DNA from: Planctomycetota bacterium | GTDB taxonomy: Bacteria; Planctomycetota; B143-G9 | Direction of reading: 5' to 3' | Assembly (NCBI GenBank): GCA_003644275.1 | Contig: QNBY01000061.1 | Coordinates: 1 to 6,646, forward strand | DNA length: 6,646 bases | Part shown: in pieces, positions 1 to 6,294 of the stretch | Layout: each line of letters begins with the position of its first letter | Numbering within the stretch: position 1 is the first letter of the stretch | Notes under the pieces: model-generated | What the model was told of the DNA's origin: nothing | Database searches by the model: none | The model's input: the letters and a program-made list of their open reading frames with translations, nothing else | Program-made: the position numbers and the translations under genes

Positions 1-226
1 GAACCCCATTATACCGTTCTTCACCCCGCGGAAAAGGGCGGGGCGGCTGTCCTTCCTCCCTTGCCGCTTCGAGCTCGAAGCGGAATCCCACGGGTGGCGC
101 CTGCCCCTGCCACCGAAAAAACTTCCCTTCCTGCCGCCTACCGGGATATATAAAATAGAAGGGGGGCTGGACACCGCGCGATAGACCTTTTCTCCGAGAC
201 CCCCCGTCCCAGAAAAGGAGGAAGAA
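1..226. other. Non-coding lead-in to the first gene
   Basis: No gene is assigned here. The three forward frames are open from the left edge until stops at about 151-184, so the tail of a gene entering from the left cannot be excluded, but the codon content of those frames is unconvincing. The stretch holds a 20-bp palindrome (64-83), an AT-rich run at 146-158 (ATATATAAAATAG) that could contain the -10 element for the gene at 227, and a good ribosome binding site, AAGGAGG at 215-221, five bases before that ATG. No convincing -35 hexamer accompanies the AT-rich run. Confidence 0.5.
64..83. repeat. Perfect 20-bp palindrome (possible operator)
   Basis: The sequence CCGCTTCGAGCTCGAAGCGG reads the same on both strands with no central loop. 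It lies about 65 bp upstream of the AT-rich -10-like run and about 145 bp upstream of the ATG at 227. A perfect palindrome of this length suits a dimeric DNA-binding protein. As RNA it would fold into an 8-bp stem with an AGCT loop, but neither strand has a T-tract after it, so an intrinsic terminator is unlikely. The role is inferred only from symmetry and position. Confidence 0.45.
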
Positions 227-1345
227 ATGACAGGCAGAATTTCCGTAGTCACGCTGCTCTTCGCTCTCTTCGCGGCCGTGGTCCTCACCGCCGCGTCGGC
301 CGAGGAAAAGCCCGCGCCGAATCTTCCGCTGAAGGTCGAGCTGAGATACATCTTCTCGAGCCGGATGGTGATGGAGGTGGGAAAGCTCGCCTCCCCTCGC
401 GCCACGGGCGAGCGGATCAACCCCTACGTGGCCTGGCTGAACGGCTTGGGCTCGAAAGGCTGGATACTCGCCGAGTCCCGGCAAATCCCCTGGATGAAGA
501 ACGTGAAGGACGGGAAGATGTGGCTGCTGGTGAGATACCTGGATCCGAAGACGGGCGAGCCCGCCTTCGAGGTCGAGTACACCTTTCTCGGCCCCGATCT
601 GGACATCGAGACGCGCCGCGCGGCGGACGAGCGCTACCGCAAGGAGAAGCGCAGCCCCTCGCGGGACGACTACGCCCGCATATGGTTCGAGTGCAGGTTG
701 GAGAAGCTCAACGAGTTGGGCGAAGAAGGCTGGACGCTGCTCGATTCCTCGCTGGTCTCGTGGTTCCGCGAGAGGTATAGGATGTTCAACCCCGCCTTCC
801 GCCTGAAGCGGCCCGGGAAGTCCCCTCTGAAGGCGGAGACGAAGAGTGTGTTCGTGTACTACTCGATCGACAGGGAGGTGGAGACCGGGTGGAAACCTGC
901 CACCGTGGGCGAGTGGATCGAAGCCTGCAAGGCGCGGCTGGACGATCTCGGCTCGAACGGCTGGGTCCCCGTGAGCTCACTGCAATGCCCCTGGATGAGG
1001 AACGCGAAGCAGAAGGATTACGCGACGATGTGGCTTCTCAGGCGCTACCTGGACCCCGCCTCGGGCAAGCCGGCCCTCGAAGCGGAATACGCCTTCCTCG
1101 GTCCCGAACTGGACGCCGCGGCGAGCCGCCGGGCGGCGGAACGGCGAGGAATCGGTTATGAACTCTCAGAGTACTTCGGCTGGAGGGTGAGGGAGCTCAA
1201 CAAGAGAGGAAGGGAAGGCTGGAGGCTCGCGAAGGACTCCGTCGCCTCGTGGTTCAGCGAGAGGGGCATATTCAACCTGGCCTTCCGCCTGAAGGTCGCG
1301 GGGGAACAGGCCGCTTCCGCCTCCGCCGCGCGGCCCGCCGAATAG
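227..1345 (+). CDS. Exported protein with duplicated DUF4177-like units
   Basis: Function unknown. The 372-residue product starts with a Sec-type signal peptide: a basic start, a hydrophobic core at residues 6-22, and an A-S-A cleavage site before Glu26. The mature part is a tandem duplication of roughly residues 37-197 and 207-362. Both copies contain PWM(K/R)N, then MWLL-RYLDP, then E-EY-FLGP(D/E)LD, and both end near SWF-ER...FN-AFRLK. Each copy carries two motifs of the form LNxLGxxGW, with the Trp at about 79 and 169 in copy one and 246 and 332 in copy two. This motif is the hallmark of small DUF4177 domains (known family feature), so the protein may be four such domains in a row. The start is fixed by AAGGAGG five bases upstream. 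No neighbour reads in the same direction, so it appears to be a single-gene unit. It is probably periplasmic or secreted; no catalytic residues stand out. Confidence 0.88.
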   Translation: MTGRISVVTLLFALFAAVVLTAASAEEKPAPNLPLKVELRYIFSSRMVMEVGKLASPRATGERINPYVAWLNGLGSKGWILAESRQIPWMKNVKDGKMWLLVRYLDPKTGEPAFEVEYTFLGPDLDIETRRAADERYRKEKRSPSRDDYARIWFECRLEKLNELGEEGWTLLDSSLVSWFRERYRMFNPAFRLKRPGKSPLKAETKSVFVYYSIDREVETGWKPATVGEWIEACKARLDDLGSNGWVPVSSLQCPWMRNAKQKDYATMWLLRRYLDPASGKPALEAEYAFLGPELDAAASRRAAERRGIGYELSEYFGWRVRELNKRGREGWRLAKDSVASWFSERGIFNLAFRLKVAGEQAASASAARPAE

Positions 1346-1361
1346 AAGGGCCTCCCGCCCG

Positions 1362-1400
1362 TAAAAACAGCCTCGACCGGCCGTGAGGCCGGTCGAGGCT
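1362..1400 (-). terminator. Intrinsic terminator of the zinc-motif gene
   Basis: Two 14-nt arms, 1369-1382 and 1387-1400, are perfect reverse complements around a 4-nt loop. Read leftward, the stem is followed at once by GTTTTTAC (the complement of the A-run at 1363-1367), which makes it a classic rho-independent terminator for the leftward gene ending at 1436. Read rightward there is no T-tract, so for the gene ending at 1345 it offers only a hairpin. It lies in the 90-bp gap between the two convergent genes. Confidence 0.88.
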
Positions 1401-1435
1401 CGGGAGGGGGAGGATGGAGGGAGGAAAGGTCGGTA

Positions 1436-2086
1436 TCAGTCGTCGAACTCCGAGGTGTCCTCGATGGGGGCGAGGTTCTCGAAGCGCTTGACTTCCTCGG
1501 CTTCCTGCTGCTTCAGCTTGCGGAGTTCCTTTTCGAGGCTCTCTATCTCCCTGCGCCAGCGGAGCCTGCCCTCGTAGCCCAGCACAACCTGGTAGATCAT
1601 GCGGGCGCGCTTGAGCTCGCGCTCGAGCGTCTCGCGCTCCTTCTGGTAGCGCAGGCGGATGATCTGCCGCTCGCGCTCGCTGAGGTAGCCTTCCTCGGCG
1701 GAACGCCTGCGCGGCCGGAGCTCGGGCGAGATCTTGCCGCTGCGCCAGAGCTGGCCGTAGTGGGTGTTGCAGTAACCCCGCGCGTGCGCCGGATTGGTGC
1801 ATCCGGGGACCTTGCACATCTTCTTCTTCTGGCGGCCCACCTCCGAGATGATCTGATTGTAGTTCTGGAGCTGCTTCAGGTGCTTCTCGCAGTACTTCTC
1901 GCCGTCCACCACCGGCTGGTTGCAGCCGTTCACCGAGCAGCGCTCCACGCTCTTGGGATCCGTCTCGGGGCGGATGTAGCCGTAGTTCCGCATCTGGTCG
2001 TAGTGCTTCTGGCAGTAGCCCTTGGCCATGTAGGGCCTGTTGCACCCGGGCACCGAGCAGATTCTCTGTTTCTTCCTGGCCGCCAT
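1436..2086 (-). CDS. Triple Cys3His zinc-motif protein with coiled-coil tail
   Basis: Not a named family that I can recognise. The 216-residue product has three copies of a CxVxGCxxP...YCxxH motif: C10/C15/C25/H28, C50/C55/C66/H69 and C91/C96/C106/H109. The spacing is C-x4-C-x9or10-C-x2-H, and copies one and three also carry a Tyr right after the His. Each set should bind one zinc ion. Similar single motifs are known at the ends of phage HNH endonucleases and other DNA-binding proteins, but no HNH or other nuclease core is present here. Residues about 130-205 are highly charged and heptad-like (Glu/Lys/Arg/Leu), predicting a long coiled coil, and the C-terminus is acidic. A nucleic-acid-binding or scaffold role is inferred. 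The ATG at 2086 is chosen because AAGGAGG lies just before it; an in-frame alternative start ten codons upstream has no such site. A strong terminator follows the gene. Confidence 0.85.
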   Translation of the reverse strand: MAARKKQRICSVPGCNRPYMAKGYCQKHYDQMRNYGYIRPETDPKSVERCSVNGCNQPVVDGEKYCEKHLKQLQNYNQIISEVGRQKKKMCKVPGCTNPAHARGYCNTHYGQLWRSGKISPELRPRRRSAEEGYLSERERQIIRLRYQKERETLERELKRARMIYQVVLGYEGRLRWRREIESLEKELRKLKQQEAEEVKRFENLAPIEDTSEFDD

Positions 2087-2214
2087 GTTTCCTCCTTGGC
2101 TTACGGAATCTTCCACAACAACAGCCGTGCCGAAAACGCAAAACGCGAAAGAGCCCGCATTGCGCCCTGAAAGCGGCCTTTCCGCTTCCCCGTGCGAACA
2201 GGCCCGGCCACGGT

Positions 2215-2323
2215 TGTCAATAATAGTTTACACCATATTGGACGAATGTCAACCTAAGATGTTTCGTTGCAGGGTGATAAGGTGTAAACGAACGGTTTGT
2301 CAGAATGTCAACCTACGTTTACA
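2215..2323. repeat. AT-rich repeat island, possible mobile-element scar
   Basis: By hand count 2221-2330 is about 39% GC, far below the GC-rich flanks. It contains a 13-nt direct repeat, GAATGTCAACCTA, at 2244-2256 and 2303-2315; a third TGTCAA at 2215-2220; a 13-bp inverted repeat with one mismatch, GTTTACACCATAT at 2226-2238 against ATAAGGTGTAAAC at 2277-2289; and CGTTTACA at 2316-2323, which is the reverse complement of TGTAAACG at 2283-2290. Interleaved copies of two short motifs in both orientations resemble the multi-site transposase-binding ends of IS21- or IS481-type elements. No transposase remains and no target-site duplication was found. The alternative is a cluster of regulator sites in front of the leftward zinc-motif gene. 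The right end overlaps the stop codon of the nuclease-like gene. Confidence 0.5.
2225..2252 (-). promoter_or_regulatory. Candidate sigma70 promoter for the zinc-motif gene
   Basis: Read leftward there is a perfect TTGACA at 2247-2252, a 16-bp spacer and TAAACT (4 of 6 matches to TATAAT) at 2225-2230. This would give a leader of about 130 nt before the ATG at 2086. TTGACA is part of a motif that occurs three times in this AT-rich island, so the match may reflect the repeat rather than a promoter. Confidence 0.35.
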
Positions 2324-3314
2324 ACATTGCGGCCTTCAGGTAGCGCTCGCACGCCCTCGCCTTGTTCGGATTGTAGGGACAGACGGCGTATGGCCGGTAG
2401 GCGGAGTACCGTTCCCTCAGTTTTTCAAGAGCGCCGCGCACGTCCGCCCCTTTCCTCGCCTCGGCCCACAGGACGAAGGGCTCGAAGGACAGCACGGCGC
2501 GCCGCACCGCCTCGACGCCCTCTCCCGGCCTCACCCCCGCCCGCTCCAGGACGCGGCGCAGGTTGCCCGCCACCCGCCGCCCGACGTGGGGCTCGCGCCC
2601 GGACGCGAGCGCGCGCAGCGCGTCGGAGAGGGCGGACAGGGAGGGCGAGCAGAAGCCCCCCAGCAGGTCCTCCACCCGCCACAGAAGACCGATCTCGCCG
2701 CCCGTCGCCCCGTAGGGCTCGACGCTCTCCAGCTCCACGCGCGCGCCGCGCGAGGCGAAGAAGCAGGCCCGCTTCAGCGCCTTCAGGAACGCCGCCTCCA
2801 CCAGCGCCGCGACGCCCGCCCGCGCCGCGGCGGGAAGGGTCCTCACCGAAACGAAACCGCCGAAGGGGTGGCGGAAACCGCCTTCCGTCACCTCCAGCCG
2901 GTCGCCGGTGGAGAGGGCGACCGTGAGGGGAGGCGGAGGCGGCGCGAAGTCGGAGAAGGGAATCTCCACGAGCTCCACCGCGCCCGCCCGCCGCGCGGAG
3001 AGGCCCGAGCCCGACAGCGCGACCAGCAACACGCGCGGCAGGCCGTGGGCCGCCGCCTCGTCCAGCCTGCGCTCCAATTTCGGCCAGTTGCGGCGGAAAG
3101 AGAGGTACGCCTTGCATTCGAGCAGCGCGGGCGCTCCGCGGAAGAAAACCACCCCGTCCCACTGCCCGGGCCCGTCCGTCCTCACCGCCGCCGGTCCCGA
3201 GATCGGCCGCGCGAGCCCGCTCTCGAACAGCGCGAGCGCCACGGCGCGCTCGAACTCCGGCCCTCTGGCCGCCGCCTGCGCCGGAAGCAGCCAGGCCCCC
3301 CGTTCGGCGGTCAC
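2319..3314 (-). CDS. PD-(D/E)XK nuclease-like protein
   Basis: Putative DNA-acting enzyme; the exact family is not recognised. The product is 331 residues. The N-terminal ~100 residues look like a restriction-endonuclease fold: a helix with E20-F-E22-R-A, then W52-D53-G followed by hydrophobic strand residues, then L64-L-E66-C-K68-A, giving D-x12-E-x-K, the catalytic signature of the PD-(D/E)XK superfamily. A further strand-like segment, LPRVLLVALSG, follows. Residues from about 100 to the end are Ala/Arg/Leu-rich and mostly helical, with no motif I can name. The GTG start is chosen because it overlaps the TGA of the upstream transporter gene by four bases (GTGA); there is no clear ribosome binding site, so translational coupling is expected. 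The TAA stop falls inside the CGTTTACA repeat at 2316-2323, so the C-terminus may have been set by an insertion. Nuclease activity is inferred from motif spacing alone. Confidence 0.75.
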   Translation of the reverse strand: MTAERGAWLLPAQAAARGPEFERAVALALFESGLARPISGPAAVRTDGPGQWDGVVFFRGAPALLECKAYLSFRRNWPKLERRLDEAAAHGLPRVLLVALSGSGLSARRAGAVELVEIPFSDFAPPPPPLTVALSTGDRLEVTEGGFRHPFGGFVSVRTLPAAARAGVAALVEAAFLKALKRACFFASRGARVELESVEPYGATGGEIGLLWRVEDLLGGFCSPSLSALSDALRALASGREPHVGRRVAGNLRRVLERAGVRPGEGVEAVRRAVLSFEPFVLWAEARKGADVRGALEKLRERYSAYRPYAVCPYNPNKARACERYLKAAML

Positions 3315-4237
3315 TTCAGCAAGAGACGCGCGGCGAACCCCGCCCACATCAACACCGCCGTAGTGAGGTCCACGTAACCCATGTACTTCCTTATGTTCTG
3401 CGGTTTCACCACCGAGTTGAGCAGCGCCCCCGCCTGCGAGCCCACCAGCGAGCCTATCACTATCGCCAGCGTTATCGCCCAGTCCACGTTCTCCCGCCCC
3501 GCCACCGCGTGGCGGAACATGCCCCACGATGCGCTCAGGAAGACGAGGAGCAGCGACGAACCCACCGCCTTCTTGGTGTCCATGCCCACGAGGTAGATGA
3601 ACAGCGGCAGGGCCACGAAGCCGCCGCCCAGGCCGAGGAAGCCGATGGCCGCTCCCCCCGCGAAGCCGACCGCGGCGAGGTTGAGGAGGGGAAGGGGCTC
3701 GAACTCGTCCCGCCGCGGGCGGAGCATGGGCGGGATCTTCACGAAGCGCAGCAGCCGGGTGAACCGCAGACCGGGCTCGCCGTTCTCGCGACGCGGTATG
3801 CGGGTGGACTCGTAGATGAAGAAAAGGCCCTTCAGCACGAAGATGACCGAGAGGCCGGAGAGCAGGAATATCTGGCTCGTTCTCACGGTACGGCCCGCGA
3901 CGGTGGTTACGAGGTCGGGATCGTCCAGCATCTCCACGAGCCACGCGCCGAGCTCGATTCCCGCGCAGGCGCCGATGAAGAAGACGGCGGGCACCTGCCA
4001 CACGATGTTGCCCTTCCTCCAGTGAGGCACGAGGCCGAAGAAGCTCGTGGGCACCATCTGCGCCAGGCTGCTGCCGACCGCGTGCGCCTGCGGCACGCCG
4101 AAGATGAGGTTCAGCGCAGGCACCACCAGGAAGCCGCCGCCTATCCCGAAGAAGGCCGACACGCCGCCCACGAAGAAGCCCAGCAGCACGATGAACAGGT
4201 CAATCTGCATGTGGAGGAGGGGGAGGGTTATCTCCAT
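3311..4237 (-). CDS. TauE/SafE (TSUP) family membrane transporter
   Basis: Integral membrane protein of 308 residues, close to the usual family length. It shows the two homologous halves typical of the sulfite exporter TauE/SafE family. Residues 31-58 contain GIGGGFLVVP followed by HAVGSSL, and residues about 202-229 contain GLGGGFVALP followed by KKAVGSSLL. Hydrophobic segments fill most of the rest. A basic hydrophilic stretch at about 150-190 separates the halves and is probably a cytoplasmic loop. Members export or import small organic or inorganic sulfur anions such as sulfite, sulfoacetate or thiosulfate, but substrates vary widely and cannot be read from sequence. The ATG at 4237 is preceded by GGGAGGA at a usable distance, while the Met nine codons downstream has no such site. 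The gene starts 5 nt after the cytochrome gene and overlaps the nuclease-like gene by 4 nt, so it lies inside an operon. Confidence 0.93.
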   Translation of the reverse strand: MEITLPLLHMQIDLFIVLLGFFVGGVSAFFGIGGGFLVVPALNLIFGVPQAHAVGSSLAQMVPTSFFGLVPHWRKGNIVWQVPAVFFIGACAGIELGAWLVEMLDDPDLVTTVAGRTVRTSQIFLLSGLSVIFVLKGLFFIYESTRIPRRENGEPGLRFTRLLRFVKIPPMLRPRRDEFEPLPLLNLAAVGFAGGAAIGFLGLGGGFVALPLFIYLVGMDTKKAVGSSLLLVFLSASWGMFRHAVAGRENVDWAITLAIVIGSLVGSQAGALLNSVVKPQNIRKYMGYVDLTTAVLMWAGFAARLLLK

Positions 4238-4242
4238 GCCGG

Positions 4243-4938
4243 TCAGAGTCCTCCCTTGTAGCCGTCGCGGCGCACCCGCCAGAAGTGGAGGCCCATCAGG
4301 GCGGCCATGGAGAGCGGAAGGGCCACGCAGTGCAGCACGTAGAAGCGCAAAAGGGCCTCGCCGCCTATGTAGTCGCCGCCGAACAGCAGCTTCGCCAGCG
4401 CCCGGCCGAGGAAGGGGACCCGGTCGGACATGCCCTTCGCCACGCTCACGGCGTTGTAGCTGAGCACGTCGAAGGGAAGCAGGTAGCCCGTGAAAGCGGT
4501 GAAAAGCAAGAGGAGGAACATCACGAAGCCCACCGTCCAGTTGAACTCGCGCGGCGGGCGATAGGCGCGGTTGAGCAGCACCCTCACCATGTGCAAGAAG
4601 ACGGTGATTATCATCAGCTCCGAGGCGTAGCGGTGCACCGCCCGCCAGAAGGGGCCGAGCGTCACCACGCTCTCGATGTCCCGCACAGAGGCGTGCGCCT
4701 CGCCCACGGAGGGCTTGTAGTAGAACATGAGCACTATCCCCGAAACCACCGTTACGCCGAACAGCAACGCCGATATGCCGCCCATGCACCAGGTGTGGCG
4801 GAGGCGCAGGTGTTCCGGCTTCACGCGGGACGGGTGGAAGTGCAAAAGGAAGGTGCGGCGGACGAAGCGGTCCGCCTCGTCGTCGTCGCGGGGGAGGGGA
4901 AGGCGGAAGATGGCCCGCAGGAAACGGCTCAACGCCAT
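4243..4938 (-). CDS. b6-type cytochrome b, N-terminal domain only
   Basis: Membrane diheme quinol-oxidising subunit of the cytochrome b/b6 family, 231 residues, holding only the four-helix N-terminal domain as in plastid and cyanobacterial cytochrome b6. The heme b ligands are H102 and H116 in helix B (HX13H) and H203 and H218 in helix D (HX14H); the longer second spacing is the b6 form, whereas bc1-type cytochrome b has HX13H in both. The stretch TWC51MGGI aligns with FYCLGGI of cytochrome b6, so C51 matches the Cys that covalently binds heme c_i. Other family marks are MFYYKPSV, REFNW, a GYLLPFD turn (usually LPWD) and RFYVLH. The ATG at 4938 overlaps the upstream gene by 10 nt; a GTG at 4965 is the alternative start, and neither has a strong ribosome binding site. 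No Rieske, subunit IV or c-type cytochrome gene is in the window, so its electron partners are unknown. Confidence 0.92.
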   Translation of the reverse strand: MALSRFLRAIFRLPLPRDDDEADRFVRRTFLLHFHPSRVKPEHLRLRHTWCMGGISALLFGVTVVSGIVLMFYYKPSVGEAHASVRDIESVVTLGPFWRAVHRYASELMIITVFLHMVRVLLNRAYRPPREFNWTVGFVMFLLLLFTAFTGYLLPFDVLSYNAVSVAKGMSDRVPFLGRALAKLLFGGDYIGGEALLRFYVLHCVALPLSMAALMGLHFWRVRRDGYKGGL

Positions 4939-6287
4939 ACCCCCAGCGGTTTCGACTTCCGGCACAGATATATCAACTGGTTCACCTGTTCGATGAACGC
5001 CTCTATCGCCCGGCGGTTACGGGAAGTCGCGGCCGCCTGCTCGTAGAGCCCGCGGGCCTTCTCCAGCATTCCGATGCTCTTGTCGAACAGTTTTTCCGCC
5101 CTCTTGTAGTCGTCGCCGTCCAGCGCCTTGAAAGCCCGCTCTATGTAGGCGCGCGCCTTGGAGTAGAGGGCGTTGGCCTCTTTCAGGGCGGGAGTGTCGG
5201 CGGGCGGCGGCCGCATCACCCTCTCTTCCTCCCGCTCCGGTGGGGGGGAAGGCGTGCCCCGCGGTACGGCGGTTCGGGAGGGGGAGCGCGTCCGGCCGGG
5301 GGAGGCGGTGCGCTCCGCCTGCGCCAGGGGATTGGGCTTGCCGAGGCGTTCGAGCAGCTCGCCCGCGTCCGCCGCGCAGGACGAATCGGGATAGTCGCGT
5401 ATGAGCTCGGCCGCCGCCTTCGCCGCGCTGCGCTCCATCCCGCGCGACAGGAAATACAGCGCCCGCCTGTAGAGGCGCCGGGCCTGGTATTCCTTCAGGC
5501 GGCGGATCACGTCGCCGAAGCGCGAGGCCATCTCCCGGTAGAGCCGCCACTGCTCCGGGTTGAAGTCGTAGCGGCGGGCGAAACGGAACGCCTTCCACCA
5601 CGGAAGCCAGCTCTTCGCGCCCGCGCGCTTCGCCGCGGCGGCGAGGTTTTCCAACGTCCTGCGGTGCCTGGCCCGCCACTGCTCGGCGGAGAGGGGCTCC
5701 ACCTTCTCCACCTCGCCGGGCTTGAGCTCTATCCTCACCCCGCCCGCGGTGACCACCACGAGCGAGCCGTCTTCCTTCCTCCGCACCTTGCCCTCTATGG
5801 AGCCGCCGCCCTTCACCTTCACCACGGCCGTCTCTCCCTCTCCGCCCTCCGCGGCCCGCTCGCAGGAGAGCTGCAGGGTGAGGAAGGCTGCGGCGTGCTC
5901 CCTCATGTCCTTCACCTTCGGAAGAAGGAAGGGGGGAAGGGGACGGGAAAGCAGGGCGTCGAGCCGCGAAAGGGCCTCCACCGCCTTGCCCTTTTCGAGG
6001 AGCCCCTCCACCTCGTCCAGCGCGGCCTTCACCTCCGCGGGCGGCACGGTGGGGAGGGCCGAGGGGGACGGAGGGGGAGTGCGCGGGGAGGGACGGGCGG
6101 TTCGCGGGGAGACGGAAGGGCTCGGCGCGGCGGGGGGCGAAAGGGAGGGCGCGGGAGAGGCGGAGGGCGCGACGAGCCTCGCCAGGAAGTCCCTCACCTC
6201 GCTCGGCTCGAACAGCAACATCACCGAGGCCGCACAAACAAGGAGTATAATCAATGGAACGAAGCAACCGGAGGATTTCCGCGACAT
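4929..6287 (-). CDS. Membrane-anchored Pro/Ser-linker helical-repeat protein
   Basis: Function unknown. The 452-residue product starts with a single hydrophobic segment at residues 8-26 after a short basic end, best read as an uncleaved signal anchor. A Pro/Ser-rich linker at about 40-86 follows. Next come a helical stretch (to about 140), a small glycine-rich beta-type module at about 150-200 (pattern G-S-I-E-G-K-V ... L-V-V-V-T ... V-R-I-E-L-K ... V-E-K-V-E), and paired helices that look TPR-like at about 215-315. A second Pro/Ser/Thr/Arg-rich linker lies at about 318-362, and a final helical hairpin rich in Ala, Glu and Lys, also TPR-like, at about 366-440. The layout suits an extracytoplasmic scaffold tethered to the membrane. 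It is the first gene of the leftward cluster and overlaps the cytochrome gene by 10 nt, so a link to that cytochrome is possible but unproven. The ATG at 6287 has no ribosome binding site and lies seven bases from a -10 box. Confidence 0.82.
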   Translation of the reverse strand: MSRKSSGCFVPLIILLVCAASVMLLFEPSEVRDFLARLVAPSASPAPSLSPPAAPSPSVSPRTARPSPRTPPPSPSALPTVPPAEVKAALDEVEGLLEKGKAVEALSRLDALLSRPLPPFLLPKVKDMREHAAAFLTLQLSCERAAEGGEGETAVVKVKGGGSIEGKVRRKEDGSLVVVTAGGVRIELKPGEVEKVEPLSAEQWRARHRRTLENLAAAAKRAGAKSWLPWWKAFRFARRYDFNPEQWRLYREMASRFGDVIRRLKEYQARRLYRRALYFLSRGMERSAAKAAAELIRDYPDSSCAADAGELLERLGKPNPLAQAERTASPGRTRSPSRTAVPRGTPSPPPEREEERVMRPPPADTPALKEANALYSKARAYIERAFKALDGDDYKRAEKLFDKSIGMLEKARGLYEQAAATSRNRRAIEAFIEQVNQLIYLCRKSKPLGVWR

Positions 6288-6294
6288 CCATCGG

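Noticed and set aside
8..13. TATAAT on the minus strand near the left edge
   Set aside because: There is no -35 hexamer at the right distance, and any gene it served would be outside the window.
24..43. Hairpin CCCCGC / GCGGGG with an 8-nt loop
   Set aside because: Only six GC pairs and no T-tract on either side; too common in GC-rich DNA to call a terminator.
2087..2116. Upstream start ten codons earlier for the zinc-motif gene
   Set aside because: No ribosome binding site precedes it; the AGGAGG lies between it and the ATG at 2086.
2171..2187. Small hairpin AAGCGG / CCGCTT in the leader of the zinc-motif gene
   Set aside because: Six base pairs without a T-tract or attenuator-like alternative fold; could be chance.
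2040..3377. Long rightward open frame of 445 codons
   Set aside because: It lies opposite the nuclease-like gene and the start of the zinc-motif gene, its translation is low-complexity Arg/Pro/Gly/Ala, and it shows no domain. It is a GC-rich antisense shadow.
3315..4001. Upstream extension of the nuclease-like reading frame
   Set aside because: The frame stays open to 4001 but overlaps the clear TSUP gene and gives Arg-rich low-complexity sequence. The GTGA overlap at 3311-3314 is a better start.
4238..4789. N-terminal extension of the TSUP frame into the cytochrome gene
   Set aside because: The extended part has no transporter character and overlaps the cytochrome, whereas the ATG at 4237 has a ribosome binding site and begins the first membrane half correctly.
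6246..6251. TATAAT on the plus strand inside the anchored-protein gene, as a phoU promoter
   Set aside because: The -10 match is perfect but no -35 hexamer fits at 16-18 bp, and it sits in coding sequence; too weak to annotate.
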